A stretch of DNA of 64,000 bases from a virus. Positions 47,815-55,882 of this stretch are shown one piece after another (position 1 is the first letter of the stretch; each line of letters begins with the position of its first letter). A program made the position numbers and the translations under genes. The stretch is from IMG/VR virus record IMGVR_UViG_3300029787_000007, positions 42,595 to 106,594 of that record. One strand, written 5' to 3'. Under the pieces are notes generated by a model, which saw nothing but the letters and a program-made list of their open reading frames with translations, did not search any database and was not told the DNA's origin.

Positions 47815-48294
47815 ATGAAAATCACTAAAAAGCTATTAAAAGAAATAATTAGACAAGAATGCAATATGCTTCTTTGCGAAGGAGCAATTGCAGATGTTTT
47901 AATACCTGCAATAAAAAAATTCAACGACAAAATAGACTCCGATAAAAATTCACCTAACTATGCTATTTCGAAACAAGCTTTTATTATTATGTATGACCAT
48001 CTTCGTGGGAAAATTTCAACACAGCAAGCCATACAAAGTATTTCAAAGATAGGCACTACGGGCACATACAATAAGTTATTAAAAGGCGCCCTTGATAGTT
48101 TTATTGAATTTAGGAATGACTATGACAAAGGAAAATTTAATTCACAAGCTATCAATACTGTGTCAACGAACTTAAATATGGCTACTAAAAATTATGATAA
48201 TGTAAAAGCTTTAAATCAAAAACGAAATGTTTATACTGACGATACTATTGATTTTGAACCGGCTGAATTAGCAGGCGCAACACGCGTAAGGTGA
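47815..48294 (+). CDS. MKIT-tag protein 1 (divergent tag)
   Basis: A 159-residue protein whose N-terminus is MKITKKLLKEIIRQE, a divergent copy of the tag shared by later genes (MKITKTQLKQIIKEE), with Q in place of the first of the two Glu. The following body is helical to residue 60 and then polar with NTVSTNLNMATKNYD; it ends in a basic/Ala tail. Ribosome context is weak, with TAACTATA between stop and start. It is the first member of the set, directly before the SbcDC gene. By analogy to T4 internal proteins it could be a packaged protein. Confidence 0.6.
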   Translation: MKITKKLLKEIIRQECNMLLCEGAIADVLIPAIKKFNDKIDSDKNSPNYAISKQAFIIMYDHLRGKISTQQAIQSISKIGTTGTYNKLLKGALDSFIEFRNDYDKGKFNSQAINTVSTNLNMATKNYDNVKALNQKRNVYTDDTIDFEPAELAGATRVR

Positions 48295-48303
48295 TTTTTA
48301 CTT

Positions 48304-48444
48304 ATGTTAAGAAAACTCTCACGATATCTTTATAAAAAAGGCATAAGCGATTTAGAGCTTTTAAAGATTATCGGGATTGTTTTAATGTCAGCAACATTTG
48401 TAGGCGTCATGCTTTATGGAGCAATAGGGGCGCTCGTTCTATAA
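48304..48444 (+). CDS. Tiny single-pass membrane protein
   Basis: A 46-residue frame begins at an ATG at 48304 with AAGGTG (about 48289-48294) as a ribosome site. The first 20 residues are basic and polar (MLRKLSRYLYKKG), then a hydrophobic helix runs from about 22 to 46 (IIGIVLMSATFVGVMLYGAI). It sits between an MKIT protein and the promoter of the SbcDC gene. Positive-inside topology would place the N-terminus in the cytosol. Could be a holin-like or host-membrane effector; no family recognised. Confidence 0.4.
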   Translation: MLRKLSRYLYKKGISDLELLKIIGIVLMSATFVGVMLYGAIGALVL

Positions 48445-48451
48445 AAAAGCC

Positions 48452-48480
48452 TTGACAACAGATCCCGCATAGGGTATTAT
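48452..48480 (+). promoter_or_regulatory. Near-consensus sigma70-type promoter
   Basis: TTGACA at 48452-48457 is a perfect -35 box. TATTAT at 48475-48480 is a good -10 with a 17-nt spacer; the overlapping TATAAT at 48478-48483 would need a 20-nt spacer. The SbcDC gene follows with a strong ribosome site GGAGGG at 48505-48510 before its TTG start at 48514. It lies in the only obvious non-coding gap of the region, so host-type RNA polymerase could transcribe this gene before the late sigma factor acts. Confidence 0.7.
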
Positions 48481-48513
48481 AATACTAACGGCATAACTAC
48501 GTCTGGAGGGAAC

Positions 48514-51500
48514 TTGAAGTTTGCACATATAAGCGATACTCATATCAAAAATTTGAAGTATCATTACGAGTATAGAATTGTTTTTGAGCAATTATACGAA
48601 TTATTACGAGAACAAAAAGTCGATTATATTGTTCACTGCGGAGACATTGCGCACACCAAAACACAAATCTCGCCAGAGTTTGTGGAGATGTGCTCCGACT
48701 TCTTCCGGAACTTAGCGGCCATTGCACCCACATATATTATCTTGGGCAATCACGACGGCAATCTAAAGAATAGTAGCCGCCAGGACGCACTCACGCCGAT
48801 TGTAGATGCTTTAGATTTGCAGCATCTCCACTTACTAAAAAACTCTGGTGAAACACACTTAGATGATATGTTTTGTTTGAACGTGCTTTCTGTATTTGAT
48901 CGAGAGCGTTGGATTAAGCCAAGTAATCCAGATAAGATTAACATCGCACTTTACCATGGCTCAATTAGCAACTGTAAAACAGATGTCGGTTGGACGATGG
49001 TAAATGGCGAAGATACAATCACCATCTTTGACGATCATGACTTTTCAATGCTTGGCGACATTCACAGGCGTCAGTTTTTAGACGAAGAAGGTCGTGTGTG
49101 GTACGCAGGTTCCACCGTCCAGCAAAATCATGGCGAGACTAACGACAAGGGTATTCTTATATGGGATATTAGATCAAAAAATGATTGGGATATTGAACCA
49201 ATTGTATTTAAAAATCCTAAGCCGTTTTTTACAATTCCTCTTACATTGAAAGGAAGGATGCCGCGCAAACTTGACGTGCCTGCGGGAGCAAGACTTCGCC
49301 TTGTTAGTAATAACAACCTACCACTTGATGTCATGCGCAGAGCAATGGATATTGCTAAACACAGGTTCAAGCCAGAAAGCATTTCATTTTTAAACCGTGC
49401 CAGCGGTCAACGCGGAAATGTGGAGGATATCACTAACGGGCTAAAGACAGAGAATCTTCGAGATCCAAAGATTCAAGAGGAGCTTATGGATGAGTACCTT
49501 AAAGACTATCAGGTGCCTTCTGATACTATGGAAAAAGTTTATGACCTTAATCGTACTTACAATAAAATTATTGAAGAGAAAGAGGAAATAGCGCGCAATG
49601 TAAATTGGAAACTTAAGTCGTTTGAATTTGATAATTTGTTTAATTATGGAGAAGATAACGCTGTTAATTTTGATAGGCTTAATGGTATTGTTGGCATCTT
49701 CGGAAAGAATTTCAGCGGAAAAAGTTCTATTATTGATGCTGCTCTGTATACTCTCTTTAATACTACTTCTAAAAACGAACGAAAAAACCTCAATGTTATT
49801 AATCAAAATAGAGATTTAGGCAGAGGAAAACTTACAATTGAGGCCAACAATGCCACCTATACTATCGAGCGCGAATCTGTAAAGTATGTTAAGCGACTAA
49901 AGGGTGTCGAGACGCAAGAAGCAAAGACTGATTTAAACTTTGAAAAGAGAGACCACATCACTGATGAAATAACTTCTCTTAATGGTACAACTCGCAACGA
50001 GACAGATGCAAACATTCGCAAGCACTTTGGAACAATTGATGATTTTATGGTTTCGTCACTAGCGTCTCAACACGGTGCACTTGCGTTCATTGATGAGGGC
50101 TCCACTAGACGTAAAGAAATCATTGCTAAGTTTTTAGATCTTGAGGTATTTGAGAAGAAGTTTAGGATGGCAAAGGAAGACTCGGTTGAAGCTAAGGTAA
50201 TACTGAAGAAACATCAAGATAGAAATTATGATGACGAGATTGATGGGGCGAACGAAATACTTGAAGATCGTCGGAACAGCGTTAAGGCCAATAAATATTT
50301 CTGTACAGAGCTGAGAGGAGAGTTGACAGGGCTACAGGATAGTCTCGGGGCACTAGAAGCACAAATTTCTGCTATTCCCAACGAGCTTATTGATATTGCC
50401 AAGCTTCGTAAAGAATATAAGGGCAAAACTAAAAAAGCCGCAACTTTGATGCAGCAAATTAAAGAGCAGTCAATAGAGATTGAAAGAAAAAAGCGTGTAC
50501 TTAATAATTGCAGAGGCAAGATTGATCATGTAAATGTAGCTAAACTTATGAAGCTTCAACGTGAAATTGAAAACCTTAACGAAAAAGAAAAGAAACTTAA
50601 TGAAGAGCTGGCTGAAATTGCTAAAAAAGAAGCGCTTCTTCATGACCATGAATATGATCCAGATTGTAAATTTTGCTCTGACAATAAGTTTGTTAGAGAA
50701 GCTAATCTTGCGGTAGCAAGTAAAGAAGTGGTTCAATACGAGCTACAAAACACAGTGGTTGATTTGACAGCGTTAAATCCCTCAGATGTATTCACCCAAC
50801 TAATGGAACACACACGCATATCTGGTATGATCACCAAGCTTGAAACAGAAATTACGCAGCTTGATTTAGAGCGCGAACGCAATAAAACTGTTAAATCAAA
50901 AATCGAGCTAGCTCTTAAAGATATTTCGTCAAAAATTACGGAGTATGAAGATAACAAAGAGGCTATCGAGAATCTTGAGAAACTGTTAAGTGAAAAGCGA
51001 GAATTAGAGCAAAGCATCAAGAGCAAGAATAAGAAGATTGCATCTTGCGAAGAAGAGACACTTGACCTCGTTAAACTTGTGGGATCCTACGAACAACGTG
51101 TAGAAACACTGCGAGATCAAAAGCAAGAGTATCATGATCTCAGATCATCGTTCGCAGCATACGATTTGTTTATGCGATGTATGCACCCGAACGGAATCGC
51201 TTACGATGTCATTAAGAAGAAGATTCCGGTAATCAATCAAGAGATTGCGAAGGTTCTCGCTAATATTGTGGAGTTTGAGATTTTCTTTGAAAGTTCTGGT
51301 AATAAATTTGACATCTTTATTAAGCATCCAGAGTATGATGAGCGCCCGATTGAAATGGCGTCAGGCGCAGAAAAAACGATGGCTGCGATGGCTATTCGGT
51401 TATCGTTATTATCTGTGTCGTCACTGCCCAAGGGTGATCTATTTATTCTTGACGAGCCGGGCACAGCATTAGATGAAGAAAATATGGAGGGATTTATTCG

Positions 51501-51630
51501 AATCTTGGAACTAATTAAAGTGTATTTTAAGAACGTTTTGCTTATCTCACACCTTGATTCGCTCAAAGACTGCGTTGATATGCAAATTGTTATAGACAAA
51601 AAACATGGATACGCAAGGGTTAATCAATAG
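48514..51630 (+). CDS. Fused SbcD-SbcC (gp47-gp46-like) recombination nuclease
   Basis: A single 1038-residue chain. The N-terminal metallophosphoesterase (about 1-340) has FAHISDTH, VHCGDIAH, ILGNHDG and later SMLGDIHRRQ motifs, as in SbcD/Mre11/T4 gp47. The rest is an SMC/Rad50-type ATPase: Walker A GKNFSGKS (in 394-405), coiled coil, zinc hook CKFC (718-721), second coil, signature MASGAEKTMAAMAIRL and Walker B LFILDEPGTALDEE (D980/E981). T4 encodes the two parts as separate proteins. Together they resect DNA ends to start recombination-dependent replication. The TTG start follows a strong ribosome site GGAGGG. It is served by the promoter just upstream. Confidence 0.9.
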   Translation: MKFAHISDTHIKNLKYHYEYRIVFEQLYELLREQKVDYIVHCGDIAHTKTQISPEFVEMCSDFFRNLAAIAPTYIILGNHDGNLKNSSRQDALTPIVDALDLQHLHLLKNSGETHLDDMFCLNVLSVFDRERWIKPSNPDKINIALYHGSISNCKTDVGWTMVNGEDTITIFDDHDFSMLGDIHRRQFLDEEGRVWYAGSTVQQNHGETNDKGILIWDIRSKNDWDIEPIVFKNPKPFFTIPLTLKGRMPRKLDVPAGARLRLVSNNNLPLDVMRRAMDIAKHRFKPESISFLNRASGQRGNVEDITNGLKTENLRDPKIQEELMDEYLKDYQVPSDTMEKVYDLNRTYNKIIEEKEEIARNVNWKLKSFEFDNLFNYGEDNAVNFDRLNGIVGIFGKNFSGKSSIIDAALYTLFNTTSKNERKNLNVINQNRDLGRGKLTIEANNATYTIERESVKYVKRLKGVETQEAKTDLNFEKRDHITDEITSLNGTTRNETDANIRKHFGTIDDFMVSSLASQHGALAFIDEGSTRRKEIIAKFLDLEVFEKKFRMAKEDSVEAKVILKKHQDRNYDDEIDGANEILEDRRNSVKANKYFCTELRGELTGLQDSLGALEAQISAIPNELIDIAKLRKEYKGKTKKAATLMQQIKEQSIEIERKKRVLNNCRGKIDHVNVAKLMKLQREIENLNEKEKKLNEELAEIAKKEALLHDHEYDPDCKFCSDNKFVREANLAVASKEVVQYELQNTVVDLTALNPSDVFTQLMEHTRISGMITKLETEITQLDLERERNKTVKSKIELALKDISSKITEYEDNKEAIENLEKLLSEKRELEQSIKSKNKKIASCEEETLDLVKLVGSYEQRVETLRDQKQEYHDLRSSFAAYDLFMRCMHPNGIAYDVIKKKIPVINQEIAKVLANIVEFEIFFESSGNKFDIFIKHPEYDERPIEMASGAEKTMAAMAIRLSLLSVSSLPKGDLFILDEPGTALDEENMEGFIRILELIKVYFKNVLLISHLDSLKDCVDMQIVIDKKHGYARVNQ

Positions 51631-51640
51631 GAGATTCAAA

Positions 51641-51907
51641 ATGAAAATAACCAAAACGCAACTTAAACAGATTATTAAAGAAGAGATTGAGGCAGTTCTT
51701 GAACAAGAAATGCGCCCACTTGATGCTAAGTTTGAACCGCTTGTAGCGCAAGCACAAGACATGCTTGATCAAGGCAAACCAAAAAGTCAAGTAAAAATGA
51801 AGCTGTTGCAACTTCTTACACTTAGTGGTGGTGATTATAATGCTGGACCTGAATCTCATGCGGTGTTGGGAGCTATTACCGATAGAGTACCAGGACTTAA
51901 AAAATAA
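51641..51907 (+). CDS. MKIT-tag protein 2
   Basis: I place the start at the ATG at 51641, after AGGAG; the open frame continues 36 nt upstream into the SbcDC gene. The N-terminus MKITKTQLKQIIKEE (1-15) is the clean form of the shared tag. The 88-residue product continues as a helical, acidic body (EAVLEQEMRPLDAKFEPLV) and ends GLKK. No enzymatic motif. Tag position and the gp21 gene further on fit a capsid-targeted internal protein; function unknown. Confidence 0.6.
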   Translation: MKITKTQLKQIIKEEIEAVLEQEMRPLDAKFEPLVAQAQDMLDQGKPKSQVKMKLLQLLTLSGGDYNAGPESHAVLGAITDRVPGLKK

Positions 51908-51953
51908 AAAACCCTGCTAAAAGCTTCAAGGTAAACCAAAAGGAGATTACAAA

Positions 51954-52271
51954 ATGAAAATTACCAAAACGCAACTTAAGCAATTAATTAAAGAAGAAGT
52001 AGCCAAGACACTAGATGAAATCGGGGGCCCCATGACACCGGATATGGCTCGCGACGATAATTTGTTGGCGTTTGAAAAACCTAATGTAACCAATTTAAGG
52101 GTTAATCCATATGGAAGCGCAGAGGGCGGCGAAGGTTATGAATTTATAATGAATGTTGCTGGTGTTGGCATGATTAGTGGACAACTGAACGCCCAATCTT
52201 TAGAAAGATTACAAAAATCTAAGGGAGGCTATCAAAGCAACATTATGGGAACGTCAGTATCGGATGAATAA
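51954..52271 (+). CDS. MKIT-tag protein 3
   Basis: A 105-residue protein starting MKITKTQLKQLIKEE with a ribosome site AAAAGGAG. The body after the tag (about 25-105) has an ordinary soluble composition: AKTLDEIGG, then a beta segment (EGYEFIMNVAGVGMISGQ) and a short tail. There is a 46-nt spacer before it (AAAACCCTGC...) with no clear hairpin. Function unknown; the tag suggests packaging in the prohead. Confidence 0.6.
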   Translation: MKITKTQLKQLIKEEVAKTLDEIGGPMTPDMARDDNLLAFEKPNVTNLRVNPYGSAEGGEGYEFIMNVAGVGMISGQLNAQSLERLQKSKGGYQSNIMGTSVSDE

Positions 52272-52308
52272 AAGACGTCTAAAATGAAAATATCTTAAGG
52301 AAACAATA

Positions 52309-53448
52309 ATGTCAGGCGATAACGATAACAATGAATTTGATTTTCTGCCTCCCGCAGAACCACCACCCTCTTTTAATCAGGAGAAAGACAGCTATCACGA
52401 AGAAGTCGCAGCAGAGGACTTTGGAATGGTTGAGGACTTTGGATTACAGATGGAATACTCTGATGAAGATCTCCTCCCAGAAAACACTGCTCCTTCTTCA
52501 GTAAACATTGGCTTTGTTGGTGTCGGTGGGGGCGGAAACAAGATGGCTAATGCTTTTTTGGAGCTTGGCTTTAATAAGACGCTGCTTGTAAACTCTACAG
52601 GCAAAGATATTCCGAAGAATGTGGAAGAAGATCACGTTGTTCTTATTCCTGATTCTGATGGCATCGGAAAGAATGTGGATTATGGTAAGGAAGTTTTCTC
52701 CACCAATGGTGCAATTGTAGAAGATGCATTGCGTATTAAGCTTGGAAAAGTTGACTGGCTAATCGTTCTTGCTGGTGGGGGCGGCGGCACTGGAAGTTCA
52801 GTGACTGCTCTTCATCCTGTGTTTGAGCGCTATATGAAATCAGTACAGTCTTCTGGAAAAGTGCTTTATGTTGTTTCTTGGCCCACTGCACAAGAAAACC
52901 TTAATCCTACAATTGCTCGTAATGCGTTAACGCTGGCAAACGATGTTGGTAAGTATCCGCACATTATTTTAGACAATGAACGCGCTACGCGCCTGCTCCG
53001 CGGCAGAATTGGTATGTTAGGTATGTATCCTGTTGCTAACACACAGTTTGCTAAGTCATTTGCTCAAGTGCTAAAGCTCTCCACAGAGGATTCGCCAATC
53101 CAATCTTTTGATAGTAAAGATCTGGAAACATGTTTGAGCAATAATGGAAGAGCCTTTCTCGGCTCAACCATGATAAAAGATCCAAACACTGGAAAGCTTG
53201 GATCGGTAATTCTTCACAACTGTATGAATCGCTCTGCATGCCCGCCACCTAAAGGTAAAGCTGCCGCAGGTTCGTTAATCTTAGTGGCGTCTGAAGAAAT
53301 GGTGGCAGACCCAAGAGTCAGTAAAAACATCGAGTCAGCAATCGCTTATGTCGGCGGTCGGTGCGAGACACTATTTTCTGGCGTTTACGTGCGCAAGAAT
53401 GTGCCTGGATTGATTGCGATACTAAGTATGAATGGATTGGCGACATAA
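52309..53448 (+). CDS. FtsZ/tubulin-like GTPase
   Basis: A 379-residue protein. After a 65-residue acidic, Pro/Glu-rich extension it follows the FtsZ layout: nucleotide loop T1 GVGGGGN (71-77), T4 tubulin signature GGGGGTGSS (156-164), an Asn in ILDNERATRLL (N223), and a T7-like loop FDSKDLETC with D268 and D271 in the places of the FtsZ NxDxxD acids; the family Asn is Ser266. The C-terminal domain ends at LIAILSMNGLAT, with no conserved FtsZ tail peptide. Predicted to bind GTP and polymerise. It lies between MKIT-tag genes, not with a host division cluster. PhuZ and TubZ are known phage tubulins, but this reads closer to FtsZ. Role: filament for capsid or DNA positioning, or interference with host division (inference). 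Confidence 0.82.
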   Translation: MSGDNDNNEFDFLPPAEPPPSFNQEKDSYHEEVAAEDFGMVEDFGLQMEYSDEDLLPENTAPSSVNIGFVGVGGGGNKMANAFLELGFNKTLLVNSTGKDIPKNVEEDHVVLIPDSDGIGKNVDYGKEVFSTNGAIVEDALRIKLGKVDWLIVLAGGGGGTGSSVTALHPVFERYMKSVQSSGKVLYVVSWPTAQENLNPTIARNALTLANDVGKYPHIILDNERATRLLRGRIGMLGMYPVANTQFAKSFAQVLKLSTEDSPIQSFDSKDLETCLSNNGRAFLGSTMIKDPNTGKLGSVILHNCMNRSACPPPKGKAAAGSLILVASEEMVADPRVSKNIESAIAYVGGRCETLFSGVYVRKNVPGLIAILSMNGLAT

Positions 53449-53459
53449 GGAATAGTGAA

Positions 53460-54143
53460 ATGAAAATCACAAAATCACAACTTAAACAGATTATTAAAGA
53501 AGAGATCTCAAAGGTATTGAATGAGGATGAGCAAAAAAACTTACAAATGAACAAATTAGTAAGTGCTTTGAAGAATACTAGACTCAGGCCAGAACAAGTT
53601 GATGGAGCAGAACTCGAAACTCTTATGGCCAAAACGAATGCCGCGGCTAAGGGCTTCAGCCGTGTAGACTTCTACAATGCTGCTTTGATGGCTGGAATTA
53701 TAGACGACGATGACTACCTTGCTAGCAGCTTTCTTGATCCGAGCGACAGCATCGGCGCCGAACGCAAACGTCGTTTTCAAGGTGAAGAGCTTCTTAAAAA
53801 ACAATTTGAAGCTACAACTGGTCGTAAATTTGATAACTTTATGTACGCATATCACATCTTCGGCGATGAAGAAGCAATTTCGGCGAAAACGTCTAGCGCA
53901 GTGCATGGTCATGAATTTTTGAAACGCGGCCGTATCGACAAGCTTTCAAGAAAAGATAAAGATTTATACAGAAGTCTTCGCAATCCAATATTAATTGTTC
54001 GCGATAGTGAAGTTACCCAAATCCCAGATGATATTTATGTTCAGGGCGTGCTATTACCCGACGAAGATGACTACAAAGACAAAGTTGAGGTAATGGACTT
54101 AGATAAAATAATTGATGACGCCATAGAAGGAATCTTAAAATGA
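53460..54143 (+). CDS. MKIT-tag protein 4
   Basis: Start at the ATG at 53460 (MKITKSQLKQIIKEE); the frame is open 99 nt further upstream inside the FtsZ-like gene, which would put the tag in the middle of the protein. The 227-residue product is the longest soluble MKIT member, with FSRVDFYNAALMAGIIDDDDY and AFMYAYHIFGDEEAI-like helices, then a basic-acidic second half ending ALEGILK-like sequence. No family recognised. The stop overlaps the next start (ATGA), so the tagged genes are translationally coupled. Confidence 0.6.
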   Translation: MKITKSQLKQIIKEEISKVLNEDEQKNLQMNKLVSALKNTRLRPEQVDGAELETLMAKTNAAAKGFSRVDFYNAALMAGIIDDDDYLASSFLDPSDSIGAERKRRFQGEELLKKQFEATTGRKFDNFMYAYHIFGDEEAISAKTSSAVHGHEFLKRGRIDKLSRKDKDLYRSLRNPILIVRDSEVTQIPDDIYVQGVLLPDEDDYKDKVEVMDLDKIIDDAIEGILK

Positions 54144-54394
54144 AAATCACAAAATCCCAACTTAAACAGATTATTAAGGAAGAGCTTGAATTGGTCATGG
54201 AGTCACGAGAGTTGGACGAAGGCCTTGAAAATATCACACCAGAAAACTTAAAAATAGTTGCTGATGCGGCACAAGCACTTGTGACCCAGCCGGAAGTCTT
54301 AGCTATGATCGCAGGAACAGCCGGCGTTACTGTAGTTAAACAGCTAGCAGATTTTTTTAAAGGCAAAAAGCCTCCAGAGGAAAATCTACAATGA
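54140..54394 (+). CDS. MKIT-tag protein 5
   Basis: An 84-residue protein beginning MKITKSQLKQIIKEE. The middle (about 36-70) is a helical, Ala/Val/Leu-rich segment (VADAAQALVTQPEVLAMIAG, TAGVTVVKQLADFF) that could associate with a membrane, and the end is basic (KGKKPPEE). It overlaps both neighbours by 4 nt. Function unknown. Confidence 0.6.
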   Translation: MKITKSQLKQIIKEELELVMESRELDEGLENITPENLKIVADAAQALVTQPEVLAMIAGTAGVTVVKQLADFFKGKKPPEENLQ

Positions 54395-54648
54395 AGCCAG
54401 ATATGTGGAAAATATTTACAATTGTATTGGGGGCAGTTATTATGCCTCTTGCTGGTTGGGTATGGTCAGTGAATGTAGAAGTATCTCAATTAAGAAATGA
54501 TATGGGAGATTTAGAGCGACAGGTGGCAGAACTTGAAGAGCAAGTTGATGAGCAAGAAGAAGCAACGAGAACTTTAATTAGAGTAGAAAGCGACTTAGCT
54601 CACGTTAGAAGCATACTTGATAGAATTGAGGACATAGTAACACGATGA
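54391..54648 (+). CDS. Membrane-anchored coiled-coil protein
   Basis: An 85-residue protein: a short N-terminal head, a transmembrane helix (about 8-26, FTIVLGAVIMPLAGWVWSV), then a heptad-like coiled coil to the end (VSQLRNDMGDLERQVAELEE, LIRVESDLAHVRSIL). This topology fits a small membrane-anchored coiled-coil protein such as an Rz-like inner-membrane spanin or a holin partner. No lipobox. It overlaps the neighbours by 4 nt, so it is part of the same translationally coupled chain. Confidence 0.5.
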   Translation: MKPDMWKIFTIVLGAVIMPLAGWVWSVNVEVSQLRNDMGDLERQVAELEEQVDEQEEATRTLIRVESDLAHVRSILDRIEDIVTR

Positions 54649-54875
54649 AAATTATTCTTGCTAGTTTTTTGCTTGCTGCTATTACGTTGCCGATTGACGT
54701 AGATAGGTTAAAGTCAGATTTATCTGACATGGAGCGGGATGCTTTAGCACTAGAATTATATTTACAAGACAGGCAAGATTATGAAGATTACTGCCCACAT
54801 ATCAGTTGGGCACAACCTCCATTAAGCACTTATAAAGAAACATTGGTTTCACATTTACCAGAAGGATGCAAATAA
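54645..54875 (+). CDS. Small exported protein, possible disulfide
   Basis: A 76-residue protein with an N-terminal signal-like helix (MKIILASFLLAAITLP) and a soluble, acidic, helical remainder with two cysteines (C50 and C75). It lacks a lipobox, so it is probably periplasmic rather than an outer-membrane lipoprotein. The gene is coupled to the preceding membrane coiled-coil gene by a 4-nt overlap. Together they could form a spanin-like lysis pair, although the lack of a lipobox argues against a classical o-spanin. Confidence 0.5.
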   Translation: MKIILASFLLAAITLPIDVDRLKSDLSDMERDALALELYLQDRQDYEDYCPHISWAQPPLSTYKETLVSHLPEGCK

Positions 54876-55201
54876 TGAAAATTACAAAAACACAACTTAA
54901 GCAGATTATCAAAGAGGAGATTGAAAATTGTAATTTATTTGAAGTTAAATTACAAAAAGAAAGTGAAGTTGATAGATTGTTGACTTATATCCATAAACAT
55001 TTTAGAACCACTATTGATCACCCTCTTGAGCAGGCAGAGTTAATTTACAAATTGGTTGATAAATATTATGCAAGTATTCCTGGTCCAGAACAATCTGCAA
55101 TTTTAAGCTTGGCGCGCGATTTAAAACATCAAACTGATGATGCCGCCATGCAAGATTTTGAACTTGAAGAAGAGCCAGAAGCAGAATCTCAAGAACAATG
55201 A
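54875..55201 (+). CDS. MKIT-tag protein 6
   Basis: The start is the ATG at 54875 (TAATG overlap with the previous stop), giving MKITKTQLKQIIKEE at the N-terminus. The 108-residue product has a helical core (VDRLLTYIHKHFRTTIDHPLEQAELIYKLVDKYY, seen as two segments) and a strongly acidic C-terminus (EEEPEAESQEQ). No family recognised. Its stop overlaps the next MKIT start by 4 nt. Confidence 0.6.
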   Translation: MKITKTQLKQIIKEEIENCNLFEVKLQKESEVDRLLTYIHKHFRTTIDHPLEQAELIYKLVDKYYASIPGPEQSAILSLARDLKHQTDDAAMQDFELEEEPEAESQEQ

Positions 55202-55683
55202 AAATCACAAAAACACAACTTAAGCAGATTATAAAAGAAGAGCTTGATGAAATCAGGGCCAGCGGCCTTGGAACTTTTGGCGTTGAATACCCTGATCTTA
55301 CTGCAGATCTTGGTCCCGGCGGTGAAACACAATTAAAAGATGCGGTTAAACAATTAGGACAAATAATTTTGGAACTTAGAAATTTGCATGATAGCTTGCC
55401 AAACGACAGGAGAGTCCAGTTTCAGAAAAAAATGATAGAGAACGTTATTGTTCTTAATTCACAACTTGATGCGGAAAGAGCAGAAAAAGAACATAGAAAT
55501 GTAAGCTATGGTGAAGAAGCATTAGAAGAAAGAGAGCTTACAAAGAAAGAAAAAAAACAAAAAGAAAAAGTTGTAAAAGGCATGAAGAGATCTAAAAAAG
55601 ATTTTAAAAAAAGATATGGCGCTGATGCCGAGTCAGTGATGTATGCAACAGCCACAAAGATGGCAAAAAACAAAAAGGAATAA
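55198..55683 (+). CDS. MKIT-tag protein 7
   Basis: A 161-residue protein starting MKITKTQLKQIIKEE. The middle contains LKDAVKQLGQIILELRNLHD, a helix, and the C-terminal third is extremely lysine-rich (KKEKKQKEKVVKGMKRSK, KKDFKKRYG), like a DNA-binding internal protein. T4 internal proteins that are packaged with DNA are also basic after the tag, so this member best fits that model. No family recognised. Confidence 0.6.
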   Translation: MKITKTQLKQIIKEELDEIRASGLGTFGVEYPDLTADLGPGGETQLKDAVKQLGQIILELRNLHDSLPNDRRVQFQKKMIENVIVLNSQLDAERAEKEHRNVSYGEEALEERELTKKEKKQKEKVVKGMKRSKKDFKKRYGADAESVMYATATKMAKNKKE

Positions 55684-55687
55684 AACA

Positions 55688-55882
55688 ATGCAACAGTATG
55701 TACAGGGAAAATTAGATAGATTAGTTGAGAAAGCAATTTCTCGTAAGTTTATGGTATGGCTAACAGCTACTGGGCTGTTTGCTTTTTATAATTTAGCATC
55801 CAGCGATTGGGTTATGATCTCGGCTATTTATATCGGTGGTCAAGCTGTAATTGATGGTATTGCTAGAATGAAAGGTGTTTGA
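55688..55882 (+). CDS. Small holin-like membrane protein
   Basis: I place the start at the ATG at 55688, five bases after the previous stop; the frame is open 45 nt further upstream. The 64-residue product has a polar head (MQQYVQGKLDRLVEKAISRK) and a hydrophobic pair of helices (FMVWLTATGLFAFYNLA, then VMISAIYIGGQAVIDGIA) that read as a membrane hairpin. Small proteins of this shape in lysis cassettes are often holins or antiholins. The next gene is an Rz-like protein. The call rests on topology and context. Confidence 0.45.
   Translation: MQQYVQGKLDRLVEKAISRKFMVWLTATGLFAFYNLASSDWVMISAIYIGGQAVIDGIARMKGV

Larger units (their letters stand above)
51641..55242 (+). repeat. Dispersed 45-nt coding repeat of the MKIT tag
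   Basis: Six copies of the same first 45 nt of coding sequence are almost identical at the DNA level, at 51641-51685, 51954-51998, 53460-53504, 54140-54184, 54875-54919 and 55198-55242, each at the start of a different gene. Differences are mostly third-position or single conservative changes (for example TCA or ACA at codon 6). More divergent protein-level copies are at 47815, 57606 and 63204. Bodies of the genes are unrelated, so the repeat marks the tag only. Confidence 0.75.

Noticed and set aside
47634-47930. Long open frames on the minus strand, for example 47634-47930 and 60936-61385
   Set aside because: They lie wholly opposite well-supported + strand genes, with low-complexity or shadow-like translations. 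All convincing genes are on the + strand.
52281-52300. AGACGTCT palindrome and AT-rich spacer as a terminator
   Set aside because: The stem is only four base pairs and is not followed by a T run.
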